Source: Symsagittifera roscoffensis (lineage: Eukaryota > Xenacoelomorpha > Acoela > Convolutidae). From it: DNA of 64,000 bases. Each line of letters begins with the position of its first letter. Positions within the stretch are counted from its first letter, which is position 1. A program made the translations under genes and the position numbers. The notes under the pieces are model-generated. The model was given only the letters and a program-made list of their open reading frames with translations, did no database searches and was not told where the DNA came from. This document shows positions 31,901 to 42,600 of this stretch, one piece after another. The stretch is from positions 76,224,213 to 76,288,212 of the forward strand of contig NC_087064.1 in assembly GCF_963678635.1 (NCBI RefSeq), given 5' to 3'.

Positions 31901-33085
31901 CGGAAAAGAGGAATACATAGCTTTTGGAAGCGAGACAGCGAATTGTACGAGGATGTTAGGGACGCTAATAGGGAGGAAGCAGGACAGGGCAGCGAGGATT
32001 AAAAGGGGATACTGGGCGTGGTCAAAAGTAAGAAGATGGTTGTGGAAAACAAAGGTCAGTAAACGAACGAAGGCAATTATTGTACAGGCAGTGGTCGAAT
32101 CAACAATGTTCTTTGACTGCAGTGCAAGAGCATGGACAGTGACTGATATGGCGAAGATGCAGAGCATGGCGGATAAATGCTACCGGTGGATATGGAATGA
32201 GGGGAGAGGTTTAACACTCTTGCGAATGGAAAGAGAGGGGGTCAATAGTTTCGAGATACGTAGGGTTCTGGGGATAACATCTATCAGAACAAAAATAGAG
32301 ACGCGGGCGTTGCAAAAGATGGGCCACGTCCTTTGGATGAGCAACAACAGGACAACTAAAAAAGTTATACTAGGGCACTGGACAAACGAGAGAACACAAC
32401 AGGGTAGGTTAAATGGAGGCGTGGTTAATTACTGGAGGCGACTCATAAGGGAAGCGGGAGAGGACTGGACGAATATAGAAAATTTAACACAGGACCGGAA
32501 AAAATGGAAGGCGACAGTGAAAAGGAGAAAAGAAGCGCTAGAGAAATGGGAGAGTGAAATGTGCAGATACAGGGGAGGGGAGAAACCTAGGAGCCAGGCG
32601 AGGTATCAGGGAGAAAACTTAACATGCAGGTGGGAGGGATGCGGACGAATTTGTAAAACGAAAGGAGGTCTAGTGCAGCATGAACGACGAGTTCACAGGA
32701 TACAGGAGAGGGTGTTTAAATGCGATAGATGCAACAGAACTTTCGCGGAGAAGCACAACTTAACAAACCACAGCAAGAGCTGTAAGGGGGACCAGATGGG
32801 TAGGTGTGGGGACTGCGCGGTGACGGTAACAAGGGGTAATATGGCGAGTCATAGGAGGAGTTGCGGAGGAGGGAGTGGAACGGTAGGGAACACGGCGGCA
32901 AGGGAGACGGGAGGTAACAGGTACACGGGGACCAGGGAGAGGAAAGAGTGTGGATCCTGCGGAGCCTGGATCACTGCTAATAACCTAGCCAAGCATGAGA
33001 GGAAGTGCCAGAACGAACCGCCCAAGGCCCCCCGAGGGGCGTAAATGGGAAACAGAACTGAACAGAACAGAACAGGATTTGAAAG
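28978..33085 (+). mobile_element. Full-length non-LTR retrotransposon with 2A peptide
   Basis: Body 28988-33075, flanked by a perfect 10-bp duplication GATTTGAAAG at 28978-28987 and 33076-33085. The 5' UTR is about 200 bp and GC-rich compared with flanks. One ORF (29184-33044) is followed by a very short 3' tail of repeated GAACA units instead of poly(A). The open frame and clean duplication suggest a recent, nearly full-length insertion into repeat DNA. Confidence 0.9.
29184..33044 (+). CDS. LINE polyprotein: 2A, PHD-like finger, APE endonuclease, RT, C2H2/CCHC-type fingers
   Basis: 1286 aa. GDVERNPGP (residues 24-32) is a consensus 2A ribosome-skipping sequence (DxExNPGP), so translation should release a ~31-aa leader and a large product starting at Pro32. 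A Cys/His PHD-like finger (CPIC...WC...HMKC...CDRC) follows. APE endonuclease has TWNIQG, LSE, GGDFNSS and SDHRP. RT has IPLHKKGA, NQNGFREGRST, LLDITKAYPRV, GLREGCATSP and the catalytic FADD (near 31800). The C-terminus carries four Cys/His fingers (about 32625-33030), two of C2H2 form and two C-x2-C-x12-H-x4-C. Such 2A and PHD-EN-RT combinations are known in CR1/L2/Ingi-like LINEs. Clade not resolved by eye. Confidence 0.95.
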   Translation: MFGGFLAAGPGKPAYWVQLLVRAGDVERNPGPETYVCPICGKEIKDRRQISVWCNLGGYVHMKCTSLRSIEGYSDEFVCDRCSWCKGEGGKREIRERRRTEKRKRREKVQKTRAEKREREAKTKGKGKATSVWTWNIQGARVSFPRRNRFAEILRCISKSNAEVVLLSELREKEEGMKWIKAKDMFGVLIHGKRSGIILRDEWALDWRDQGCKRTCGDRSSAVEVDQIKFVATYQPLWNSDRRDFDAYREELNEMIRCGAKKLVLGGDFNSSVGDTSQREEDDAVGPFGLGRTNAAGRDLIEWCHEQGLTWTSSFFRHNRRGTWKCPGRRTWHEIDGFMVKKKDRSRVVKSINTIIAGTSLSDHRPKCMEVWRRKGAKANRKSETQRKINWEALRDGSIRQAFASTVDGKREQQGTGEESERLINLINEAGTEVCGFKKKKALSPWLDTHLEEIQGFKRRIGALTKSFERTRTENFKIQRQEVRKEYKKAKRRWEEEWWLKLVDETKDAEVKGDIRRIYKTLRYLGGKDLQNIEEEFFSPEEFRRHFMKVSEDRYERDVIEIMRTASSTEIKDSPEAKAAAEEMEEAITFVEFERELANMKDGAAGVDNVSVSAVKALSIDTRKELYQCMMEQLATPVENWADKAKEGWVIPLHKKGARNELDNYRGVCLLPVLSRIMAGILTSRIRKWAEKIEACGENQNGFREGRSTCDATQIILRIDEETRRVFGKAETTGNRPGAVLLDITKAYPRVNRPLLWMVLENLGMTEGVIEVLKNLHEGTKYKVKGRGELSEEWLPVRGLREGCATSPILFNVYHAQAMRLAAKKRREKAAEIGEECGLEWSWGPGNSLPPIEVKRALRSSTQEVFRLEESLFADDSTLLGWTEELAVGKETVKAEMMKFEEKCHNGKEEYIAFGSETANCTRMLGTLIGRKQDRAARIKRGYWAWSKVRRWLWKTKVSKRTKAIIVQAVVESTMFFDCSARAWTVTDMAKMQSMADKCYRWIWNEGRGLTLLRMEREGVNSFEIRRVLGITSIRTKIETRALQKMGHVLWMSNNRTTKKVILGHWTNERTQQGRLNGGVVNYWRRLIREAGEDWTNIENLTQDRKKWKATVKRRKEALEKWESEMCRYRGGEKPRSQARYQGENLTCRWEGCGRICKTKGGLVQHERRVHRIQERVFKCDRCNRTFAEKHNLTNHSKSCKGDQMGRCGDCAVTVTRGNMASHRRSCGGGSGTVGNTAARETGGNRYTGTRERKECGSCGAWITANNLAKHERKCQNEPPKAPRGA

Positions 33086-34217
33086 TCTTTTGAAAATTTA
33101 ATTTTAAAAACTTGGACCCAAAAAAAAAGCGTAGCACCGAGACTATCGCGTCCTCGGAAACAAGCCATTCAACCCCATAACAACTACTGAGATAGTCTCC
33201 GTTTGTTCTGGAGGAGTTTCAGCTACCTTGAAACTATTAAAACCGAAATTACTGCTGTGCGAGAAACCAAGCTCCACCTTAAAATCAAAACTTACTTCGA
33301 AAACTATGATATAATTGTCAAAGACCTAGAAAAAGAATGAGGAGGACTTCTCTTTATTTGTAGATTCATTGAAATCCCCTCTGAAACCGCCTTCTCTACC
33401 CCTTTAGCCTCTAAAGAATAAAGAATCATTAACTATAAACATTTTTAACGAAGATGGAAAATATCAGTCTTAATTATCTGCGTTCCCCCAGATACTCCTG
33501 CCCTCAAGGTTCAACTGCTTCACAAAACCACCTGGTCAACGAATCTGATGGACTAACAAAGGAATATATAATTTATCACAGTCCCCTTTGAAATTTCAAA
33601 TTCCAGAAGTCGACAGAGGTGCTACCAACTTTCAAAATAAGAGCCCCCCACCCACGACCCTACGTCCCACCAAAGGCTGAAGTCCAAACTTGCTTGCTTC
33701 TCATCAATCATCCTCCCCTGACATAGCTTTCGCCTAGAAATCAATAAATCGGTCTTGTCATGGCGCCCACGAATCTAGGCACAAACCTGCCCCTGCAAAC
33801 TGAACCAACCCATTTAAAATAAAACAAAACGGCATCTTAAACAATATGCCCCAGTTTTACACATTAAAAAATACACAAAGGGATAAAACGGATCTTTTCT
33901 TACCATGATTTATTTGAAATACCAAAATGGTATTGCGTGAGAGTACATAACTATTTAAATGAAAAAGGGTCCCAGCGTTGCACAAATGCCCTCAGTCTAT
34001 AAAACTGCAACAGTAACAGAACTACCATTGACCAAATCCACAAAAATCCCCACCCTCAGCCTCAATTCCCCAAACAACTACTGAGCCCAGTCGTAAGAAT
34101 AATTGCTCCACTGACAAACTCACATATTGCCCCTAAAGGCCACCTGAATAGCTTCTTGCCTTTCCACTCCACTAACGAAGTACTAACATCACTCAATAAT
34201 GCAAGATACCTAAGATC

Positions 34218-34640
34218 AGGGGCAGATTTAGGGGGGACGCCCCCCATCAGGGATTCGACCCCCTGCCAACCCAAAAGGTCCCCCTTTGAACTATTTTGAG
34301 ATATCCATTTTTGGCTGACGGACCCCAAAATTGTTGTAAAGGCGCCTTCGGCGCCAATATAGACTAATTTTGAGGGGGGAGCGCGCGCCGAAATAACGCA
34401 ATTTTTTGGTCATAAATTTCCAAAAAGTGCATAAAAACGCTTTTTTGGCCTGTTTTTTCAAAATGTTGCCTGCGGCGCATAAAATTTGGACAATTCAGGG
34501 TCTTTTTAGTACGTTGGGAGAGCTCGGAAAATCAATTTGATCCTAAAAAAAAGTAGACAAAATTTGGTCTTGTATCGAGTACGACGGGGCAATTTGAAAA
34601 AAAAATCTACCGCTTGCTGAGAATTTAACTGAGCGGTTGA
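34218..34640. mobile_element. MITE-related segment in tandem unit 1
   Basis: Starts caggggcagatttagggggg and contains ggcgccttcggcgcc, gaggggggagcgcgcg and gggagagctcggaaaatcaa, which parallel the interior of the hAT MITE at 40083-40460. The right end is unclear. Repeated in unit 2 from about 36960. Confidence 0.5.
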
Positions 34641-34856
34641 CATGCAAAACTTTTTCTATTAAAGATCGCCTCTCCGAAGCCAGAATAATCCGCAGTAGAG
34701 GGATCAGTTATTCCCTAAATTGTAAGTAGCCTTCAATTTGAAAGTGATCCACCTACACTTTCGCAACGCGTATAAACGTTATGCCGACGACTTCAACATT
34801 TTAACACTTAATCACAAAGCTACAAACCTCTCCCTATCAAATTACTTCAACTCTGT

Positions 34857-35110
34857 CAGGGGCGGATCTAGGATTTTCTCGAGGGGGGAGACATTTTGGT
34901 CGACCAATTTTTTTTAGGTCGACCAAATTGATTTACCGAGCTCTCCCAAAGCACTAAAAAAACCATGCTGTGGCCAAATTTTCTGCGCCGCAGTCGAAAT
35001 TTTCGACAAACAGGCTAAAATTTTGGGGAAAAAAATCTTAATCTTATTGAATGAAAAAGTTTTCATTTTACTCAAATATTTTGCCCCCTCCCCTTTTTAA
35101 ATCCGCCCTG
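34857..35110. mobile_element. MITE-like element in tandem unit 1
   Basis: Begins CAGGGGCGGATCTAGG and ends AAATCCGCCCTG, an imperfect terminal inverted repeat. It holds an internal palindrome of ggtcgacc..aa. The second unit has the same element at about 37590-37845. hAT-like ends, but no clear 8-bp target duplication. Confidence 0.6.
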
Positions 35111-37589
35111 TGTTTCTTTTCTTTTGAAAACAACCGCAAACAATCCACAACCAATTGCCTGATTCCAACGACTACAAATTTTGCTAACCTGTCAAAATCT
35201 AGAACACGCTTCTACCACTTGATTGCCATCTAAAATTTTAGGACTCAATTCAGATACTTGTAAAAAAAATACTTAACCACGGCAAAACTGAAGCCATAAA
35301 AAGAAAACAAAGAGCTGCGCTTAAAGCGCTTGCAGGATCTAGCTGGGGTCAAAATAAGGACACTGTTTACCCGTGCAAGCTATCAAAAAAAGCAAACAAT
35401 CTTCATTTGTAAATGAATTACTGAACAACGTTTCAACCCATTCTAAACGATGTTTGCCGGAATTAAAGATGCGCTGTCGATGAAAAAGGTGACAACTTGA
35501 AATAACGCCCTTTGGTAGTATTTTAAGTCATCCATTTTTGGCTGACCAACACTAATATTTGCGGCCATTATATGCAATTTAGTCGTCAACATTTTTCAAA
35601 GGGTGTCCTTTTTTGCTGGCCTGTTTTCCGAAATTTGCCTGCAACGCAGAAGTTTTTGGCTCAGAAAATATTTTTGGTCGACCTGAAAAACGTCGAAAAA
35701 AACTTCAAAAAAATTGGAGAAACTGCTCTCGCCCTTCGAAAATTTCTTGAGCATGTCAATGAGTTCCGTGGAAGTGCTGTCAGGGTACTATCAGGATTTG
35801 AAAGTCTTTTTGAAAATTTAATTTTAAAAACTTAGACCCAAAAAAAAGCGTAGCACCGAGACTATCCCGTCGTCGAAAACAATCCATTCAACCCCATAAC
35901 AACTACTGAGATAGTCTCCGTTTGTTCTGGAGGAGTTTCAGCTATCTTGAAACTATTAAAACCGAAATTACTGCTGTGCGAGAAACCAAGCTCCACCTTA
36001 AAATCAAAACTTACTTCGAATACTATGATATAATTGTCAAAGACCTAGAAAAAGATTGAGGAGGACTTCTCTTTGTAGATTCATTGAAATCCCCTCTAAA
36101 ACTACCTTCTCTACCCCCTTAGCCCCTAAAGAATCATTAACTATAAACATTCTAAACGAAGATGGAAAATATCAGTCTTAATTATCTGCGTTCCCACAGA
36201 TACTCCTGCCCTCAAGGTTCAACTGCTTCACAAAACCCCCTGGTCAACGAATCTGATGGACTAACAAAGGAATATATAATTTATCACAGTCCCCTTTGAA
36301 ATTTCAAATTCCAGAAGTCGACAGAGGTGCTACCAACTTTCAAAATAAGAGCCCCCACCAACGACCCTACGTCCCACCAAAGGCTGAAGTCCAAACTTGC
36401 TTGCTTCTCATCAATCATCCTCCCCTGACATAGCTTTCGCCTAGAAATCAATAGATCGGTCTTGTCATGGCGCCCACGAATCCAGGCACAAACCTGCCCC
36501 TGCAAACTGAACCAACCCATTTAAATTAAAACGAAACGGCATCTTAAACAATATGCCCCAGTTTCACACATTAAAAAAATACACAAAGGGATAAAACGGA
36601 TCTTTTCTTACCATGATTTATTTGAAATACCAAAATGGTATTGCGTGAGAGTACATAACTATTTAAATGAAAAAGGGTCCCAGCGTTGCACAAATGCCCC
36701 CAGTCTATAAAACTGCAACAGTAACAGAACTACCATTGACCAAATCCACAAAAGTCCCCACCCTCAGCCTCAATTCCCCAAACAACCCCCAGTCGTAAGA
36801 ATAATTCCCCAAACAACCCCCAGAAAGAGCCCAGTCGTAAGAATAATTGCTCCACTGACAAACTCACATATTGCCCCTAAAGGCTACCTGAATAGCTTCT
36901 TGCCTTTCCACTCCACTAACAAAGTACTAACATCACTCAATAATGCAAGATACCTAAGATCAGGGGCAGATTTAGGGGGGACGCCCCCCATCAGGGATTC
37001 GACCCCCTGCCAACCGAAAATGTCCCCCTTTGAACTATTTTGACCTATTTTGACGGACCCCAAAATTGTTGTAAAGGCGCCTTCGGCGCCAATATAGACT
37101 AGTTTTGAGGGGGGAGCGCGCGCCGAAATAACGCAATTTTTGGTCATAAATTTCCAAAAAGTGCATAAAAACGCTTTTTTGGCCTGTTTTTTCAAAATGT
37201 TGCCTGCGGTGCAGAAAATTTGGACAATTCAGGGTCTTTTTAGTACGTTGGGAGAGCTCGGAAAATCAATTTGATCCTAAAAAAAAGTCGACAAAATTTG
37301 GTCTTGTATTGAGTACGACGGGGCAATTTAAAAAAAAATCTACCGCTGGCTGAGAATTTAACTGAGCGGTTGACATGCAAAACTTTTTCTATTAAAGATC
37401 GCCTCTCCGAAGCCAGAATAATCCGCAGTAGAGGGATCAGTTATTCCCCAAATTGTAAGTAGCCTTCAATTTGAAAGTGATCCACCTACACTTTCGCAAC
37501 GCGTATAAACGTTATGCCGACGACTTCAACATTTTAACACTTAATCACAAAGCTACAAACCTCTCCCTATCAAATTACTTCAACTCTGT

Positions 37590-37845
37590 CAGGGGCGGAT
37601 CTAGGATTTTCTCGAGGGGGGAGACATTTTGGTCGAACAATTTTTTTTAGGTCGACCAAATTGATTTTCCGAGCTCTCCCAAAGCACTAAAAAAACCATG
37701 TTTTGGCCAAATTTTCTGCGCCGCAGTCGAAATTTTCGAAAAAAAAGGCTAAAATACTGGGGAAAAAAATCTGAATCTTATTGAATGAAAAAATTTTCGT
37801 TTTACTCAAATATTTTGCCCCCCTCCCCTATTTAAATCCGCCCTG
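37590..37845. mobile_element. MITE-like element in tandem unit 2
   Basis: Same sequence and ends as the element at 34857-35110, duplicated along with the 2.7-kb unit. Confidence 0.6.
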
Positions 37846-38505
37846 TGTTTCTTTTCTTTTGAAAACAACCGCAAACAATCCACAACCAATTGCCTGATTC
37901 CAACGACTGCAAATTTTGCTAACCTGTCAAAATCTAGAACACGCTTCTACTTCTTGATTGCCATCTAAAATTTTAGGACTCAATTTAGATACTTTTAAAA
38001 AAAATACTTAACCACGGCAAAACTGAAGCCATAAAAAGAAAACAAAGAGATGTGCTTAAAGCGCTTGCAGGATCTAGCTGGGGTCAAAATAAGGACACTG
38101 TTTACCCGTGCAAGCTACCAAAAAAAGCAAACAATCTTCATTTGTAAATGAATTACTGAACAACGTTTCAACCCATTCTAAACGATGTTTGCCGGAATTA
38201 AAGATGCGCTGTCGATGAAAAAGGAGACAACTTGAAATAACGCCCTTTGGTAGTATTTTAAGTCATCCATTTTTGGCTGACCAACACTAATATTTGCGGC
38301 CATTATATGCAATTTAGTCGTCAACGTTTTTCAAAAAGTGCCCTTTTTTGTTGGCCTGTTTTTCCGAAATTTGCCTGCAACGCAGAAGTTTTTGGCTCAG
38401 AAAATATTTTTGGTCGACCTGAAAAACGTCGAAAAAAATTCAAAAAAATTGGAGAAACTGCTCTCGCCCTTCGAAAATTTCTTGAGCATGTCAATGAGTT
38501 CCGTG

Positions 38506-39615
38506 TATAGTCAAATGAAAAAATGTTCAAATGAAAAAAGTAGTCTGAAAAAAATTGGCTTAAATATAGAAATGCGGTAAGCCAAGTTCATCAAATACAA
38601 AGTGCTCAATAAGGATCAAACACGCTGAATGAGGGAGCAGATGAAAGCTATTAAAACTAGACTGCACCAATTGATATAAAATGTTTTTAGCTAAGTTTTT
38701 TTGCTTTCAAAACGTAGAAGCGAATGAAACAAAATGAGGCCGCAAGGGGTGCGGCGGTAAATATTTTTAGTCTTTTTGAATAGCGAAAGCCATCATACTA
38801 TTGCATTTTTTGCTTTTCTTGTTCATTTTCCAGCCTCTCAAACAATGCGGTCAAAATAAGAGTAAAGTTCCAAAGTAGGTCGCCCAACTACATGTAAATT
38901 GATATATAGAAGCATCAGTGGCAGGCATTTAAGCTAATTGGATGATATTAAAAAAGAAGACGAAAAAAAATATCGACCAATTTTGATCGTTTCTTTCTTC
39001 TCCTCAATTCTATTTTAGTGCCAGGAGATTTTCCTGCGTTGCCGGGCTGTCAACCTATCGCATCAATGAATTTCTTTGGCTTCTTTGTTAACTTATTTGA
39101 CAAAATTGCTCAAATCTTAGCCAAATGAATAGTATAAAAGCGAAGAGGTGTTTTTTCATTTGACAAATTTACTCTAAGCATTTGGTCAGAGAATAGGAAT
39201 ATAAAACTGATGGTACAAAAAATAGCTGCCACTGAATAAGAAAAGTATTATAATATTCCACTGGCAAGTTCATTTAGTTTTCACTCTTCTAAACCGTGAG
39301 CCGCCCTGTCCGTCAATTTAGTGTAAGAACGCATAGCTGCAATGTTGATTTGACGGAATCAGATAAGATTTGAGAGAATGGGCAATTGTTTAAGGGCTAG
39401 TTTTTAGTATTTCCTTATTTCTTCTGCTGACACTTTTGACGAGTTTCTTCGCTCTTATTCGACCAATTTCAAGAAGCGTTTTATTTCTGTTTTTTTAACA
39501 ATAAATTTGTTCTTCTATAGGCTTTTTAATTTTTATAGTTACTGGCAAGTTATTGTTATAAGTTGTAATTCACTATAAGGAAAGAAAATATTGATTAGAA
39601 GGTGAACGAGAAATA
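38506..39615. other. Non-coding region upstream of TMEM151-like gene
   Basis: About 1.1 kb, AT-rich, no ORF or repeat recognised. It should contain the promoter of the gene starting at 39616. No core element identified with confidence. Confidence 0.45.
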
Positions 39616-42600
39616 ATGAAACTGGACAAATTGTGCGTTCGTGTTTCGGTGTCATTTATTAACTTCTGCGAAGTAATCCTGTGGAAATCTCTAATCTGCA
39701 CCCTGCTGTTATATTTATCGCTTACAGCTGTCACTTATTGTTCGCTGGTACCTTATGTTGACAGACATCTGCTATCGGATGAGGGAGATCAATTTAATGT
39801 GGCAGTCAGAGGATCAGGTATGAATAACTAATTGTCTTCATTCCAATCATCTCAGCCATTCGTGTACTTCTATGTTACCTCATAACGAGCCCCCTCTCCC
39901 CTCCGCCCGAATCCCTTAAATTACGATAACTAGTCCAACCGGCGAACCCCCCCCCCCCCACACACACACACAATTTGGCATCAGGGGGTGTTGCCAAGCA
40001 GATACCTTCATTCGGTAGCTTTATTTATGATTAGGTTTATAGCTAAAAAAAATTGAGGCAGAAGATCGGTTTTCACTGGAAACAGTAGCGTGCCGAGGGG
40101 GGGAGGGGTTTGCCACCTCCCTCTCAATTCTGGCTGCCAAAATTTTCCTTTGGTATAACTTTATGACATCCATTTTTCGGTGAACAACCTCAAAACTTTT
40201 CTAAAGCCACTTTCGGCGCAAATATGAATTATTTTGAGGGGTGAGCGCGTGTGAAAAAAAAACGCCTTTTTTGGAAAACATTTTCCAAAAATTGCCTAAA
40301 AACGACTTTTTTGGCCTGTTTTTTGAAAAAAAAATTGCCTGCGTCCTTATACTATTTTAGGAGAGCTCGGAAAATCAAATTGCTCGACCTAAAACAAAGG
40401 TCGACAAAATTTTCGAAAAGCCGCCCCCCTTAAAAAATTTCTGCGAACGTCACGCCACTGACTGGAAAACTTGGTGATTCGAGGTGTTCAGTGATGTCCA
40501 TTTAAAAAATAAAAATTAAAATTAAAATTGTTCAAGAAAATAATAAAAATTGTTTCCAAAACTATTTAAATTTTTCTTTAGAAATTTAAATTTTTCTTCA
40601 GTCTGTTTTTAGCAGTTTTGCCAATTTTGGGGACTTTTCGCAATTATGTGAAAAGAACTCCAAAGCAAGGGGAAAAATAAAGGTTTCGCTTTTTTGGCTC
40701 ATAGATTTGCATTGACATCAAATTACGTCATATTTGTCATGACGAAATTAATCGATACATTTTGACCTGCCGTGAAGAAAAATTCAATTCATAGGTTGGA
40801 CCTTTCTCTTGTGAAGCATGTCTCAAAAAGGATTAGACGATGCTAATCACACCGTTTTGTTCATCGATATTCTGCAAAAAGGCTGATTATTATTTTTTCA
40901 GTTTTAAAGCCCTGGTTTGATTTGTAATACCATTGCCTAAAATCGCATCCGCTGTTCTCTTTTTGAGATTTATCCGCCATTCTTTTTAGAAAAATTTGTA
41001 AAAGGATAAGATTTTCATTTCAATGGGAGTATAGGTGAGATGGTTATTGAGCGAGTATGATTTAGTTATCGTGATGCGACATCATTTCCGCATGTATAAA
41101 GTAATGTAAAGATGTGCGATGTGCTGGAAATTCAAATATACAAAGAATTGCAACGCAAAGTCAAATTCCTACCAAAGGGACCGCTTAAATTTATCCTTTG
41201 AGATAAATAGCTCATAAAAAATGCATATTTGTAGCTCTTATAAAAAATTATTCGCGAGTGACTGTAATGTGTTTTGAAAGCTCTTATACTTGAATTTTTT
41301 TGTAAAAACGTTTTTTTTTTCTTATTAATTTTTTTGGACACAATGTACGATCAAAATTGAATATGTAAAGCAAAAACTTAATTTTCAGAAAACGTAACTT
41401 TAGCAATTAATAGTTGCGTCTTGGCTTAACAATTTTCGACTTACCTCGCTGTGAAGTTAGTCTGAAAGGCGAAAGCCAGATTTGTTTTTGAATCCGAAGA
41501 TCGACTCAAAGTTCTGTAAATAGATATCAACTTGAATAAAGTCTTCTGCATAAAGTGTATCTAAAGTTGCGTGGTAAAACTCCGAGCTTAGCTATAGTTT
41601 TTCCCGATCCGTTAATGGTCGGAATTAAACTCTCATGATATTGTGTTGAAGAACTAATAGGAGTTGTCGGATCTCTTCAAGTATTTCCCCCTTTGGTACC
41701 TAGTAACGAATTGCCACCCTTACAAAGAACTAATTCAACGGCTGAGCATATGAGAATTTAATGAACCCCCCTTACAATAGGGGGATAGTTAATGAGATCC
41801 GAATGGTCTCACAGCCAAGATAAGCACGGTTTATTTTAATGTAAACTAGGTTCATTTCAGTTTTCTTTTAGGTGGGCAGCGCTTCTCGGACGATCAGAAG
41901 TCCGATTCGATACAATGTAACCCGCTTATAAACTACATAGCTGTTATTTCCCTTTGCATCACTTACACCGTGTACGTGTTTGAATCGTACTCGTATCCAA
42001 TCAGGAAAGAATTACGCAATAAAATGACGTTGAAAAAGTGTCTGAGCTTAGTCCGCACATACACTCAGTCCTTTCCGATTATTTGGTGGCGAGCTATTTG
42101 TTATCATTACGCTAGACGGTCCAAACAGATCACGTCGGTTCGAAACGGTGAGAGGATTTTGATCACCCAGGAGTATCTGGAACGACTCGACACAAACACG
42201 GCGTTGTCGGCTTTCGACTTCTCGCAGTTCCGAGTAGAAGATGTAACTCGGCTGCCACCAAAGTTCAATTCGAAACCAATTACTGAGATTTCGTTCTTCA
42301 AGAGTTTCGGCTTTGCGAACGCGGAGGCTGAAAATGAGTATCTAGCCCAGAGGTCCAGTTTTCTGATGGAAAGCGAGAGCAAAGATGATTACATAGAAAC
42401 ATGTGAAGGTGAGTTTAGGTTTCCGAACTAGTTAATCAGATAGCCAGATTTGTTTGGTCGCTGATTCGAATCGCAAAAAAATGTGGCATGGAAAGGGTGT
42501 ATTTTTTCGATAAATCTGTTTTGAAGCCGAGTTTTTTGATAAATCTGTTTTGAAGCTTTCGTGTTTTCCTTGTTCAGGAATGAACTTGAGTGACGTGGAC

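Larger units (their letters stand above)
33076..38505. repeat. Tandem pair of ~2.72-kb units
   Basis: Unit 1 is 33076-35770 and unit 2 about 35793-38505, collinear (offset ~2719 at the left, ~2735 at the right) with a few percent difference and small indels (e.g. an extra block near 36785-36840 in unit 2). The junction gctgtcagggtactatcagg (35776-35795) is a satellite family A fragment. The units hold MITE-like inserts and no protein-coding gene that I can support. The LINE inserted at the left edge of unit 1. Confidence 0.9.
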
